A stretch of DNA of 64,000 nt from Aliisedimentitalea scapharcae (GTDB lineage Bacteria; Pseudomonadota; Alphaproteobacteria; Rhodobacterales; Rhodobacteraceae). The translations under genes and the position numbers were made by a program. Below the pieces are notes generated by a model, which ran no database searches, was not told where the DNA came from, and worked only from the letters and a program-made list of their open reading frames with translations. The stretch is from contig NZ_CP123588.1 of assembly GCF_045277565.1 (NCBI RefSeq), positions 1 to 64,000 on the forward strand. The letters are read 5' to 3'. Positions 40,525 through 49,453 of this stretch are shown piece by piece (the first letter of the stretch is position 1; every line of letters begins with the position of its first letter).

Positions 40525-42525
40525 CTATCGCGCAACCAGCCTTTCACCATCCTCCTCTCGCAGCATCGCTTCCATGTCGTCCAAGCCATCGACTGCAGAG
40601 CGCATCTGCGCCTCATCAGCTACGCTCGCTGCCTCTGCATCGGCGACCTGGCTTCCAAAATCCATCTCCATCTGGCGCTGTTCCTCGGCGATAACGGTTT
40701 GAACGACAGGCGCGGTCTTTTTTGGAGCGACGTCGGTTTGCTTTGACGTTTGGCTGCCAGCATCTTGGTGTGCGGTCTCCACAACGGCGTCAGACCCACC
40801 TGGTCCGTTCGAAGGCGGAGTCATCGGCATGGCGCGCACACTCAGCGGCAGCGTGCCTTGCGATCCCCCTCCCCCCGGCTCTGGAAACGGCAATTCACCC
40901 GTCTGCGCCGCGTGGATCGCTTTGAACAGCCGGTCGTCAAAATACTGAATCCGCTTTGCACGGACCGGCATCTGGGCATCGATCACCATGACAATCTCGT
41001 CAAGCGGCAGGCGGCGTGCTTCATCTTCAGGCAACAACGAGCTTTCTTCGGTCCGGGTCGACTGGCTGCGCCCTTCAAAGGGGTTCTTGCCGATGGACTG
41101 GGAGCGCGTGATTACGGTCTTCGTGGTCTTGCCGACCGCCTTGCTCAGCTCCTCGACAGTCTTTTCATCCGAGGGCGTGAGGTAGAGCTTCACGCCCGCG
41201 TTGCCCTGCAGCGCACGGCGGGTGTTCTCGCCATAGATTTCATCGAGGGCGGGGATGGTTTGGGTGACCACGGCCAGGTGACCACGATAGGTCCGCAGAG
41301 TCTCGATGCTCTCGACCACGATGGGCATCTTGCCGAGGCGGTTGAACTCGTCGAGCATGATCATCACCGGCCACGGCTCGTCTGGCCCGGGATCCTTCTC
41401 CTGCATGGCGGAAAGGAGATCGGAGAAGAAGAGCCGGATCAGCGGCGCCAGCGGCTTCACCATGAGGGGCTGGACCACGAGATAGACCGAAAAGGGTTTC
41501 TTCCGGATCGTTCGGAAGTCAAAGTCCGAGACCGCCGTCGCCTCGTCAATGGCCGGGTTCTGCCATTGATCGAGCCCCGAGGTCATCAGAAGCGAGACGT
41601 AAGAGGTCAGCGTATCGTTGTTGGTCGAGGCCAGCCGCGTGAAGATCAGCTTGGCGGCCCTGTTATCCACCTCGTGGCCGCGCGCGAAGTATTCCTTTTG
41701 CTTGTTTCCGCCCGAGGCCGCGATGCGGTAGATCTCACCCAAGGTGGGGCGCTTGCGCTGGAAGGCTAGAAGCCCCGCCGCCACGAAGAGATCGATCCCG
41801 CCCTTGAGGAGGCCCTGCACCCGGTCGTTGTCGCTCTGCAGGAAGAGCGTCGCGAGAAGCTGCAATTCCATCTGCTGGCGCGCGGGATCTTTCAGCTCAA
41901 AGATGCGCAAGAGCGGGTTGTAGCGATGCGTGCGCTTGCCCTCCCAATCGGTGGGGGCAAAGCGATAGACCTTGTCGCCCTGGGCTGCGCGGTGCCGGGC
42001 CGTGGCCTCAAAGCACTCGCCCTTCACATCGAGCGTCACGGCGGAGCCTTGCCAGGTCAGCAGGTTCGGAATGACGAAGCCCGTGGTCTTGCCGCGGCCC
42101 GTGGGGGCCACGATCAGCGCATGCGGGAAAACCTTGGAGCAAATGTAATTGGCGCGGGAGCCCGGCGTCCCCAGCTTGCCGAGGATGAACCCGGTCCCTG
42201 GCGCCCCGAAGAACCCATTGGCCTTCATCTCGCGCGCGGTCTGCCAATGGGTCTGGCCAAACCGTGTCAGGGCGGACCCCGAGAGGGCGAGGCTCAACAT
42301 CAGGCCGGCGGCGGCGAAGCTGCCGATGATCAGGTGAATAAGTTGCGCGTCCTCCGGGCGGCGGTCCAGGATCGCAAGATAGTTCTGCGCGATATAGGCA
42401 AAGTCGATCTCGGCCCCAAAGCCGAGATCCTGGTAGGTCAGCACCGCCGAGGCGATGGTATAGCCCATGGCGGCGGTCACCAGCGTTACCAACAAGACAC
42501 CGGTCGCGATCCGCGCCTTTCCCAT
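40525..42525 (-). CDS. traG: VirD4/TraG coupling protein
   Basis: 666 residues from ATG 42525; a TTG at 42537 is the alternative. Two or three N-terminal membrane helices are followed by Walker A APTGRGKT (140-147), GSAVTLDVKGE and Walker B VMIMLDEFNRLGKM, with the TQTIPALDEIYG region after it. The C-terminal ~110 residues are low complexity. It links the relaxosome to the T4SS. It is on the strand opposite to virB and immediately downstream of the relaxase gene. Confidence 0.95.
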   Translation of the reverse strand: MGKARIATGVLLVTLVTAAMGYTIASAVLTYQDLGFGAEIDFAYIAQNYLAILDRRPEDAQLIHLIIGSFAAAGLMLSLALSGSALTRFGQTHWQTAREMKANGFFGAPGTGFILGKLGTPGSRANYICSKVFPHALIVAPTGRGKTTGFVIPNLLTWQGSAVTLDVKGECFEATARHRAAQGDKVYRFAPTDWEGKRTHRYNPLLRIFELKDPARQQMELQLLATLFLQSDNDRVQGLLKGGIDLFVAAGLLAFQRKRPTLGEIYRIAASGGNKQKEYFARGHEVDNRAAKLIFTRLASTNNDTLTSYVSLLMTSGLDQWQNPAIDEATAVSDFDFRTIRKKPFSVYLVVQPLMVKPLAPLIRLFFSDLLSAMQEKDPGPDEPWPVMIMLDEFNRLGKMPIVVESIETLRTYRGHLAVVTQTIPALDEIYGENTRRALQGNAGVKLYLTPSDEKTVEELSKAVGKTTKTVITRSQSIGKNPFEGRSQSTRTEESSLLPEDEARRLPLDEIVMVIDAQMPVRAKRIQYFDDRLFKAIHAAQTGELPFPEPGGGGSQGTLPLSVRAMPMTPPSNGPGGSDAVVETAHQDAGSQTSKQTDVAPKKTAPVVQTVIAEEQRQMEMDFGSQVADAEAASVADEAQMRSAVDGLDDMEAMLREEDGERLVAR

Positions 42526-42533
42526 GGGCGCGC

Positions 42534-44867
42534 TCAATGGACCTGACCCCGCTCGGTCTCGCCATCCACGTCTGTCGTGCGATGTTTTTCATATTCGGTG
42601 TCGGCAAGATCATCGACCACCTGGCGCAAGGCCTCCGTGTTGGCCGTCGCTGCATCCGATTGCAGATAGACCTTGGCGACATAGAGTCGGTCGAGGCGGT
42701 CCTCGAGAACCTTGTCCAGCGCATCAGCATCGCCAGATGTGAGCCGGTCGAGTTGGCGAACGTCCAGCACCCGCGCGATCTCGCCACGGAAGGCGTCCCG
42801 CTCCGCCTCGGTCTCGAAGGGGGCGGACAACTCCCCCGCCCGCTCATGGTCCACGACACGCGCAATCTCGTCTGCGAGGCGGTCGGCACGGTCAGACTGC
42901 GGCGCAGTTTCACCGCGGGCTGCGAGGAGTGTGTCGCGCGTTCCAGACCCAAGCCCGTCGCGCATCTCGGTTTCGCGGCGGACCTGATTGATGGCCTCCG
43001 TGTCCCGGATCTCGACGACAGCCGCATAGGTCGCACCGAGCCCACGGGCGAGGTGGGACGGCATGTCCGGATAGCGCGCGCGCAAGTCATCCGTGACTGC
43101 ATCTGCAACGGGCGTGCGGACGTCGCGTCCCTCCATGATGCGGTCGACCTCGCTGGTGATCTCGCTGGCGCGGGCCGCGTCGGTGATGGTCTCCCTGTAG
43201 GGCTCAGACCGGTCGATCACATCGCCGGGACGTGCGAGCAGGTCCGGGTGTGCCGCGAGATATGCGCGCTGCTCGGTCTCGATCCGGCGCTCCGCCCTTG
43301 AGACAACCTCCCAGTCCCGGTCCTCCACCTGCTGCGCTGTCAGGCCCTCTGCGCGCATCTCCTGACGAATTGTCCCTTCCATCGCCCGGACCGCGCCCTC
43401 ATGATAATGGAACTGCTCGCTGTCCGGTTCCGCTTCCATGACACCATCCCGGCGCAGGACGTTCTCCCGTTCCAAAAGCGTACCAAGCGCGACATGCACA
43501 TCGTTGAGAATGTCGCGCGCCTGTTCCAGATCGGCGCGGCGTTCGAGATTCAGATCGCGCGCCTCAGCCACTTTGGAGAGATCATTGGCGATCCATTGAT
43601 GCTCGAGCGCTGCATTTGAGGCGCCCGTCTCGATCCGGGCCACCACTTCCGATGTGCTGATGCCCGTGCCCCGTAGTGCTACGTCAATGCGCGATCTCAG
43701 GTCGGGCTCGGCCAGTCGCTCGCGCTGGCTGGCGTCGATATTGGCTTCGGAATAGATCCCGCCCTCCGAGGGGGTCTCTGACAGCGCGGATGATCGCAAA
43801 CCGAGAGGCTGCATGTGCTGGACCTGCGTCTGGATCTCGATGAGGCGTTTTTCCAGCACGGGACGTTCCGCGTCAGACTTCTCTGCGATCATGCCCTGCA
43901 CCCGCGCGAGCTTTTCCGCATAGAGGCTTCTCAGGTCCTCGAAACTTTGATCCTCGGCCATATACACATCTCCTGTTCGGTCCACCTGCCCGCCATGCGC
44001 CAGCACCTCGCCCGCGCGAAATAGCGCCGCGGCAATATCCTCGCGGGCCTCGCGGGAGGCCTCCGTGGCAAGCGAATGGTAGACGGTTCTGGTGTTGGCG
44101 ATCTCCGCCAGCGTCCGGGCTAGGTCGGTCCCAACGCGTTCCCGCTCGCGGGGCGCGCGGCCCTCTTCTTTCGCGGCGTAGACCTCGCGGGTAGGGGCTG
44201 GGTAATGTACAGCCCCGCGATCCACCCGCCGCGTGGCTTCCAGGCGCACACCATACTTTTCCGCCTCCTCGACCATGGCGAGGCGAAAATCATCATAGTT
44301 GAAGCGATGGTTGCGCCCCAGAAAGAAGAACTCGCCTTCCTGCGAACGGCGGTTCAGCACTAGATGCGCATGCGGGTGATCGCGGTCCTCATGCACCGCG
44401 ATAATGTAGTCGAAATGCCCCGCGTCGGTCTGGAAGAACCGCTCGGCCACGTCCGTCGCAATGTCGCGCACATCCTCGCCGCGCGTGCCGATGGGGAAGG
44501 ACACGAGCATATGGGTGGTCTGTCCGAGCTTGGGCTTGAAGCCCGCATCCCACCGTTTGGCAAAGCGCTCGGTCAGGTCCTTGATGTCACCGGCCTCGAG
44601 CTTCGTCTTGCCATCCAAGAACCCGCTACTGTCCACGATATGGGTGGACTTGGTCGTGAGGTAATCGAGCTGGTTTGCGAGCTGCGATTTGGTATGCGTG
44701 CCCCCGCCCCGGATCGCCTTGAAGACCGCTGGCCGATGCCCTGCTGCCGCGCGCGCAAGCTGGGTCTGCTTGGCCACGTGCAGACCTTGCATCGAGCCCC
44801 GAACGCGGCTCCAGCCATCCCGGAAGACCTCGCCCGTGACGGCGTGGACAGCATCATTCAGCCGCAT
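42534..44867 (-). CDS. VirD2-like relaxase
   Basis: 777 residues. The N-terminal relaxase domain (~residues 1-250) has a candidate active Tyr in NQLDYLTTKS and the metal-binding His cluster HEDRDHPHAHLVLN (motif III). The rest is long, charged and largely helical/coiled coil with many Glu/Arg, ending close to traG. It would nick oriT and pilot the strand through the T4SS. The order mob accessory-relaxase-traG is a compact transfer operon. ATG 44867 is preferred over the TTG at 44873. Confidence 0.9.
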   Translation of the reverse strand: MRLNDAVHAVTGEVFRDGWSRVRGSMQGLHVAKQTQLARAAAGHRPAVFKAIRGGGTHTKSQLANQLDYLTTKSTHIVDSSGFLDGKTKLEAGDIKDLTERFAKRWDAGFKPKLGQTTHMLVSFPIGTRGEDVRDIATDVAERFFQTDAGHFDYIIAVHEDRDHPHAHLVLNRRSQEGEFFFLGRNHRFNYDDFRLAMVEEAEKYGVRLEATRRVDRGAVHYPAPTREVYAAKEEGRAPRERERVGTDLARTLAEIANTRTVYHSLATEASREAREDIAAALFRAGEVLAHGGQVDRTGDVYMAEDQSFEDLRSLYAEKLARVQGMIAEKSDAERPVLEKRLIEIQTQVQHMQPLGLRSSALSETPSEGGIYSEANIDASQRERLAEPDLRSRIDVALRGTGISTSEVVARIETGASNAALEHQWIANDLSKVAEARDLNLERRADLEQARDILNDVHVALGTLLERENVLRRDGVMEAEPDSEQFHYHEGAVRAMEGTIRQEMRAEGLTAQQVEDRDWEVVSRAERRIETEQRAYLAAHPDLLARPGDVIDRSEPYRETITDAARASEITSEVDRIMEGRDVRTPVADAVTDDLRARYPDMPSHLARGLGATYAAVVEIRDTEAINQVRRETEMRDGLGSGTRDTLLAARGETAPQSDRADRLADEIARVVDHERAGELSAPFETEAERDAFRGEIARVLDVRQLDRLTSGDADALDKVLEDRLDRLYVAKVYLQSDAATANTEALRQVVDDLADTEYEKHRTTDVDGETERGQVH

Positions 44868-45447
44868 GGGCAAACTTCCTCAGCGTGGCCGTGGCCTGCA
44901 GCTGCATCGCGTCACGACGGCGGCGCAGGAGCAGATCGATCTCGTCAGCGGAATCCAGAATGAACCGCGCCAGCCCGCGCATCTGCGCAAGACGCAATTC
45001 GGTGAACTCGGCACTCGTGCCCCCCACGGCCCCCTGCCCCATCCGGTTGGCCCGCGTCATCTGCTTGGCGATCTGCGCGACCCCATTGCCGACCTCGTGC
45101 AGCGAGGCGCGGTAGCGCGCCATCTCTGCTGCCATCTGCGCGTCCGGGACAAACACGCCGCCTGCCGCCTGAATGAGCCGCCGCAGCCCCTCGGCCCGGC
45201 TCTCGATCCCGGCTTCGGCCAACACCTCGTCGAGCGCCGCAAGCTCCACAGCCGTAACCTTCACACTGACCGCTAAGACCGGAATTGCGGCATCCGTCTG
45301 GCGCTCGGCATCAGCTTTGAGCGTGTACTGAATCGCCCGCACCGACACGCCAAACCGTTCCGCCAGCACTGAAGTGGAAATGCCTTCCGCAGCTTCGCGA
45401 ACGATCTCCATGCGGTCCGCATCTGTGAGACGTTTTGAGCGCGACAT
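44854..45447 (-). CDS. Mobilization accessory protein (MobC-like), N-terminal HTH
   Basis: 197 residues. An N-terminal HTH (LTDADRMEIVREAAEGISTSVLAERFGVSVRAIQYTLK) precedes a MobC/ribbon-helix-like region (SVKVTAVELAALDEVLAEAGIESRAEGLRRLIQ...VGNGVAQIAKQMTRANRMG). Such proteins bind oriT and load the relaxase. It overlaps the relaxase gene by 14 bp. It is probably autoregulating, given the repeats just upstream. Confidence 0.82.
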   Translation of the reverse strand: MSRSKRLTDADRMEIVREAAEGISTSVLAERFGVSVRAIQYTLKADAERQTDAAIPVLAVSVKVTAVELAALDEVLAEAGIESRAEGLRRLIQAAGGVFVPDAQMAAEMARYRASLHEVGNGVAQIAKQMTRANRMGQGAVGGTSAEFTELRLAQMRGLARFILDSADEIDLLLRRRRDAMQLQATATLRKFAHAAE

Positions 45448-46009
45448 GCGAAGAAAGACCCCCTATTTCCTGCCACCTTCCACCAAGGCTGTCCCTACCT
45501 TACGATAATATACTTAGCTGTCAATTATATACTTCCGTTGCCTCCGGGCTCAGGCAGCCTTGGTGTCCGCTTCCCCCGCGGCCCGCAGGGACGCGGCTCT
45601 GCCGCCCTCACCACCGGGCGACCCACCTGTCCTAAGGGTCCCGTCCACCAGCCCCGCCCGAGGGTCTGGCCGAACACGCATGTGTTCGGACGGAACCGCG
45701 GGCGGGCGCAAACCCCACCGACAGGGCGGACAGGCAGGGTCAAGGAGGGCCAGATTTGGCTTGCCAAATCTCTGCCGCAAAAACCGGGAGGCCTTGGCCG
45801 ATAGGTTTTTGTGGATGGCCCCCTTGAGGCTGACTGGCCGGTCTGTCGCGGCCTGATCGTTCCGGGGGGAGTGCGTCCATTGAACGCGCAGCGGCCGGCA
45901 CCAAGGAGGGGTCGCTGCCGGCGATCACGCGCGCCGGAACCGGCATCCCTGAAACAGGGATCGGGCCGCCCCAAGATCGTCCTGGGGCGGCCCATCCTCG
46001 TCAGAGGAT
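45448..46009. other. Gene-free hairpin-rich stretch, candidate oriT
   Basis: No gene seen. Immediately upstream of the mobC-like start lie two copies of ATATACTT about 20 bp apart in an A+T-rich patch (about 45505-45535). Farther up are perfect stems: CCGAACAC-GCAT-GTGTTCGG (45670-45689), AGATTTGGC-TT-GCCAAATCT (45752-45771) and CAAAAACC...GGTTTTTG (45778-45811). Position between mobilization genes and repeated structure suggest oriT. The nick site was not identified. Confidence 0.5.
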
Positions 46010-46216
46010 TTAGTCCTGGGGATCTTTCGCGCTCGGCGGGAACATCACCAGCTCCGAGACCGCGACCGGGAAGTCGAGCTTGAGGCTGAAGAACTCCGAG
46101 CCGCCCCCGTTGCGGGTGTTGCGGAACATCGCACCCACGCGCTGAAAACGGGTGCGCTCCTGGCCATCGGTGTCGGTGAACTTGACGGGGACGGTGGCGA
46201 CGTAGTGGTTGGTCAT
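46010..46216 (-). CDS. Small plasmid-type hypothetical protein
   Basis: 68 residues: MTNHYVATVPVKFTDTDGQERTRFQRV, GAMFRNTRNGGGSEFFSLKLDFPVAVSELVMFPP. Beta-rich and soluble, reminiscent of DUF736-like single-domain proteins but not assignable with confidence. AAGGAG lies upstream of the ATG. It sits between the candidate oriT and the DUF2493 gene. Confidence 0.65.
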   Translation of the reverse strand: MTNHYVATVPVKFTDTDGQERTRFQRVGAMFRNTRNGGGSEFFSLKLDFPVAVSELVMFPPSAKDPQD

Positions 46217-46753
46217 TTGGGTTACTCCTTGTTGCGATGGGGATCACCCGGCACGGGGGCAAAAGGCTCGGTCGCAAGCGCAAATGCGGAGGGTCCGCGG
46301 CCAGCCGTGGAAGCCGTTTTTGTGCTTGCCGAAGCGAAGCGCAGGGCACGATTGGGCCGACGCCGTGCGATCCACATCTATGAGCAAAAAGGAGTGATCC
46401 GGATGACCCTTGCCATCACGCAGCCGCCACCATCCGCGTCCGCGTCCCGCCGAGCCTGGCCGGGGTGCTGACGGAGCCCGCCCGCGTGGATGCGATGTTC
46501 CGAAACACCACCCGAAGGTTGTGCAGGTCTTCAGCCTCAAGTGCGACGTCTCGATCCCTCGCGTCTTGCGCAGCTTTCGATGTGCGTGAGGTGCGCACCA
46601 TCCCCAGCCCATACCGATGCGGATGGGCCGCACTCTGACGGACTGGGTAGAGGGATGGCAGTGCCGGCCGCTGCAGACTGCCGATCACGCATGACCGATC
46701 GCACGCGCCATGAGACATGACGAAAGGGCCGCGCCAAGCGCGACCCCCTCTCT
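46217..46753. other. No convincing gene
   Basis: About 540 bp. Several open frames exist on both strands but none shows family character. The right end carries the terminator of the leftward DUF2493 gene. Confidence 0.4.
46722..46752 (-). terminator. Hairpin after DUF2493 gene
   Basis: GGGCCGCGC-CAA-GCGCGACCCCC forms a strong stem directly after the stop codon of the leftward gene at 46754, flanked by AAA and TCTCTTC. Plausible intrinsic terminator. Confidence 0.5.
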
Positions 46754-47683
46754 TCAATCCTGCGACGCCTTCTTCGCCGGGTCCGCAACCCGCATGACCG
46801 TCAGACCTTTCGCTTCCGCCTTCTGCCCGAGGTTCAGCGCGACCCCGTTGCCGCCGAAGAGTACAACCCCCGTCGCCGCGAACTTGTCGTCCAGCATTTC
46901 GTCGTTGCACTTGAACGGTGCCGCCCGCCCATGCGCGGACCAGCGCGGATCGAAGCGCGCTTGTGCGACACCCCGTGCGCGCGCCCACCGAGCCGCAATC
47001 ATCTCCGCCCCGTGCTTGCCACCTTTGTGGCAGAGGAAGATCTCCTGATTGCGGTTCTGCTTGATCCGCTCGCGAACCTTGTCGAGCGTGTTGAAGACCA
47101 CATCAACATCGGTCCAGTCGGTGGCGCCTGAGACGATCAGGGGAACCCCCTCGACTTTCGACTTCTCGGCGGTTTCACGGTCGTGCTGCTCCAGGAGCTG
47201 CCGCGCCTCGAAGACCGCCCCGGTCTCTTGCGCCCGGACGCTTGCGCGCGACCCGGCTGCCGGGATGAAGGCGTGGCCCGTCTCGATCTCGTAGCATTCC
47301 GCCGCTGCCTCGCTCATCACCTCGATGGCGCTGACGATCTCGCGCAGCTGCAGAAAGCGCGCCTGCGCCTCTTCGAGCGCAGTCTCGGCGATCTCCGATC
47401 CGTCATGGGATTTTGCCAGCGCGCCGATCTTGTCGGCGGTGCGGTCGACCTCCTTGCCGAGCGCCACCTTGCGGCGCTGCAGGATCGTGGCGAGCCCATG
47501 GGCCAGCGGTTCGATCTCTGCTTCAAGCCCGGTCCCGCGCAACTGCCCGAGCAAAGCCTCGAAGCTCTCGCGGATGATGCAGTCGGTCAGGATGTGATCA
47601 TCGGGGATCGGCAGCTGCGCGTCCTTCTCGGTCAGTCCGAATAGCTCGATGGTCTCGTAAGTGTTCGCATTTTCGTAAGCCAT
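46754..47683 (-). CDS. DUF2493 (SLOG-type) protein
   Basis: 309 residues from ATG 47683. A helical N-terminal part (~190 residues) is followed by a Rossmann-like DUF2493 domain: GVPLIVSGATDWTDVDVVFNTLDKVRERIKQN, IFLCHKGGKHGAEMIAARWARARGVAQARFDP, and VVLFGGNGVALNLGQKAEAKGLTVMRV. SLOG proteins bind nucleotide-derived ligands; no function is known for this plasmid type. It is common on Rhodobacteraceae plasmids from my memory. Confidence 0.82.
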   Translation of the reverse strand: MAYENANTYETIELFGLTEKDAQLPIPDDHILTDCIIRESFEALLGQLRGTGLEAEIEPLAHGLATILQRRKVALGKEVDRTADKIGALAKSHDGSEIAETALEEAQARFLQLREIVSAIEVMSEAAAECYEIETGHAFIPAAGSRASVRAQETGAVFEARQLLEQHDRETAEKSKVEGVPLIVSGATDWTDVDVVFNTLDKVRERIKQNRNQEIFLCHKGGKHGAEMIAARWARARGVAQARFDPRWSAHGRAAPFKCNDEMLDDKFAATGVVLFGGNGVALNLGQKAEAKGLTVMRVADPAKKASQD

Positions 47684-48370
47684 GTCTGGTCTCCAGTCTT
47701 CGGTTCCAAGGCCACCACGTGAGTGTGGGGGCATGGCCGAATGCCTGGTTTCCGAATCTGCCCGGGTCAGGGACGGCGCAGCCGCCGGCTTGCCGGGCGC
47801 AAAAGTTTTCCGAGCGCGGCACCGGACACATGCGCGCGCTCACGCACGGGACCGCCTCCCACCACAGGCCCCGCCCTCGCCGAAAAGTTTTGCGATCCTT
47901 GACGCGGGCTGATTTGGGGGCCATCCGGAGGATATGCTTCCACGCTCATGTGTGTGTGTTTTGACGGTAGGTTTGCCCGACCCGAGCAGGCAAACGACCC
48001 GACCGGACGCGGGAGACGGATGGAGCGGCGGGATCGTTTTGGCCTCGGGCCAAAACAGACCAGAGCGCAATCCGGCGGAGCGGCCGGGGAGGGACGTGCT
48101 CGCGAGGCGGGCAAACCGGGGGCCTGGGTGCAACGCCGCGGTGAGGCCGCATGGCCGAATGCGCGACGGACCGAAGGGCCGTTCTCCCCTGCGACACGCG
48201 GAGCCGAGCTGGGGAGGCCGCAAGGCTGGGACTCAGGTTGATGGTCGAGTGCACAAAACCGACACACTCCGCATGCAAACCGTGCAAATTGTCTGGTCTA
48301 TTAAAGGGTTCGGATGTAGAAAAGACCCTATCAACGCTGAAAATGATCATTTAGAAAGAGCAGTTCGACT
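47684..48370. other. Long G+C-rich intergenic region with hairpins
   Basis: No gene with recognisable character. Stem-loops seen: GTTTGCC...GGCAAAC (47971-47995) and GTTTTGGCC-TCG-GGCCAAAAC (48036-48056). The cores resemble the TTTGGC/GCCAAA stem at 45752-45771. The segment separates a leftward and a rightward gene, so both promoters must lie here. Confidence 0.45.
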
Positions 48371-49453
48371 TTGGCTTCCGCCCAACAACTCATCGGTCTC
48401 GTCAAGAGCCACGCAGAAGGGGACGCTGATCGTTTTTACGATCTGGCGATGCAACTCTCGGCGGCCGAAGAGCAGAAGGGACACACCCGGCTGGCTGAAC
48501 AGTTGCGGCAGTGGGCTGAAGCGGGGCAAAAGCCGCCAGCAAAGCGAACCCCTGCAGTCACCCCTATCGCAACGCCTCGCGGCGATCTTGCAGAGTTTCT
48601 TGCCGCGTCCTATCCGACGGAGCGACTCGTCGATGTAATCTTACCGGATAGGATTGGGAGTGAACTGTCGCATCTCGTCTTCGAGACGCGTATGCGCGAA
48701 AAGCTCGAGGCAAAAGGCCTGAAGCCGCGGAGGCGCGTTCTCCTCTCTGGTCCTCCCGGTACCGGCAAGACACTGAGTGCGTCAGCACTGGCCGGGGAGC
48801 TGCAGTACCCCTTATTTTCGGTCATGCTCCACGGTCTAATAACGAAGTTCATGGGCGAAACGGCGCAAAAATTGAAGATGGTCTTTGATGCCATCAAGAC
48901 GACACGCGGTATCTACCTGTTCGATGAAATTGACGCTTTGGCTGCGGCCCGAGGCGGTGAGAACGATGTCGGCGAAGCCCGGCGGGTTCTGAACTCATTC
49001 TTACAGTTCCTGGATGAAGACACAGGGCCTTCGATCGTCGTCGCCACTACAAACTTGCCGGGAATTCTTGACCGCGCCGTGCTGCGCCGCTTCGATCTCG
49101 TGTTGCCCTATGTGATGCCCGATGGTCCCGCCATCCGACAGGCACTCGAACGCCGTATGATGGGTTTCTCGTTCAATCGAATAGGATGGAAGCGGGTGAC
49201 GGATGTCGCCACTGGCCTCTCAACGGCCGATATTGTGGCGGCGGCGGAAGATGCCGCGAGACGTGCGGTTTTGAATGATACTGACAAGATTGCGACACAG
49301 GATTTGCTTGACGCCCTCGAACGCCGACGGTCGCTCCAAGATTTAGGGACCAATGACAATGGCACGAGAGCTTCCACACTTCCACCTTCGCAATCTAGGA
49401 CAACCTCGCCCATTCAAGGCAAAGGGCAGGGGCGGGTCCAAAAGACCAAGTGA
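48371..49453 (+). CDS. ietA: IetA-type AAA+ ATPase
   Basis: 360 residues from TTG 48371. AAA+ module with Walker A SGPPGTGKT (126-134), Walker B IYLFDEIDAL and sensor TTNLPGILDRAVLRRFD. The helical N-terminus (~80 residues) resembles a substrate-recruitment segment. It overlaps the subtilase gene by 101 bp. The pair matches IetA/IetS, first described as a plasmid incompatibility/stability pair in Agrobacterium and later reported as an anti-phage system. A regulator-protease mechanism is inferred. Confidence 0.85.
   Translation: MASAQQLIGLVKSHAEGDADRFYDLAMQLSAAEEQKGHTRLAEQLRQWAEAGQKPPAKRTPAVTPIATPRGDLAEFLAASYPTERLVDVILPDRIGSELSHLVFETRMREKLEAKGLKPRRRVLLSGPPGTGKTLSASALAGELQYPLFSVMLHGLITKFMGETAQKLKMVFDAIKTTRGIYLFDEIDALAAARGGENDVGEARRVLNSFLQFLDEDTGPSIVVATTNLPGILDRAVLRRFDLVLPYVMPDGPAIRQALERRMMGFSFNRIGWKRVTDVATGLSTADIVAAAEDAARRAVLNDTDKIATQDLLDALERRRSLQDLGTNDNGTRASTLPPSQSRTTSPIQGKGQGRVQKTK

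Noticed and set aside
45541..46009. Open frames on both strands in the candidate oriT stretch
   Set aside because: Proline/arginine-rich frames with no start signals or family features; typical of non-coding high-G+C DNA.
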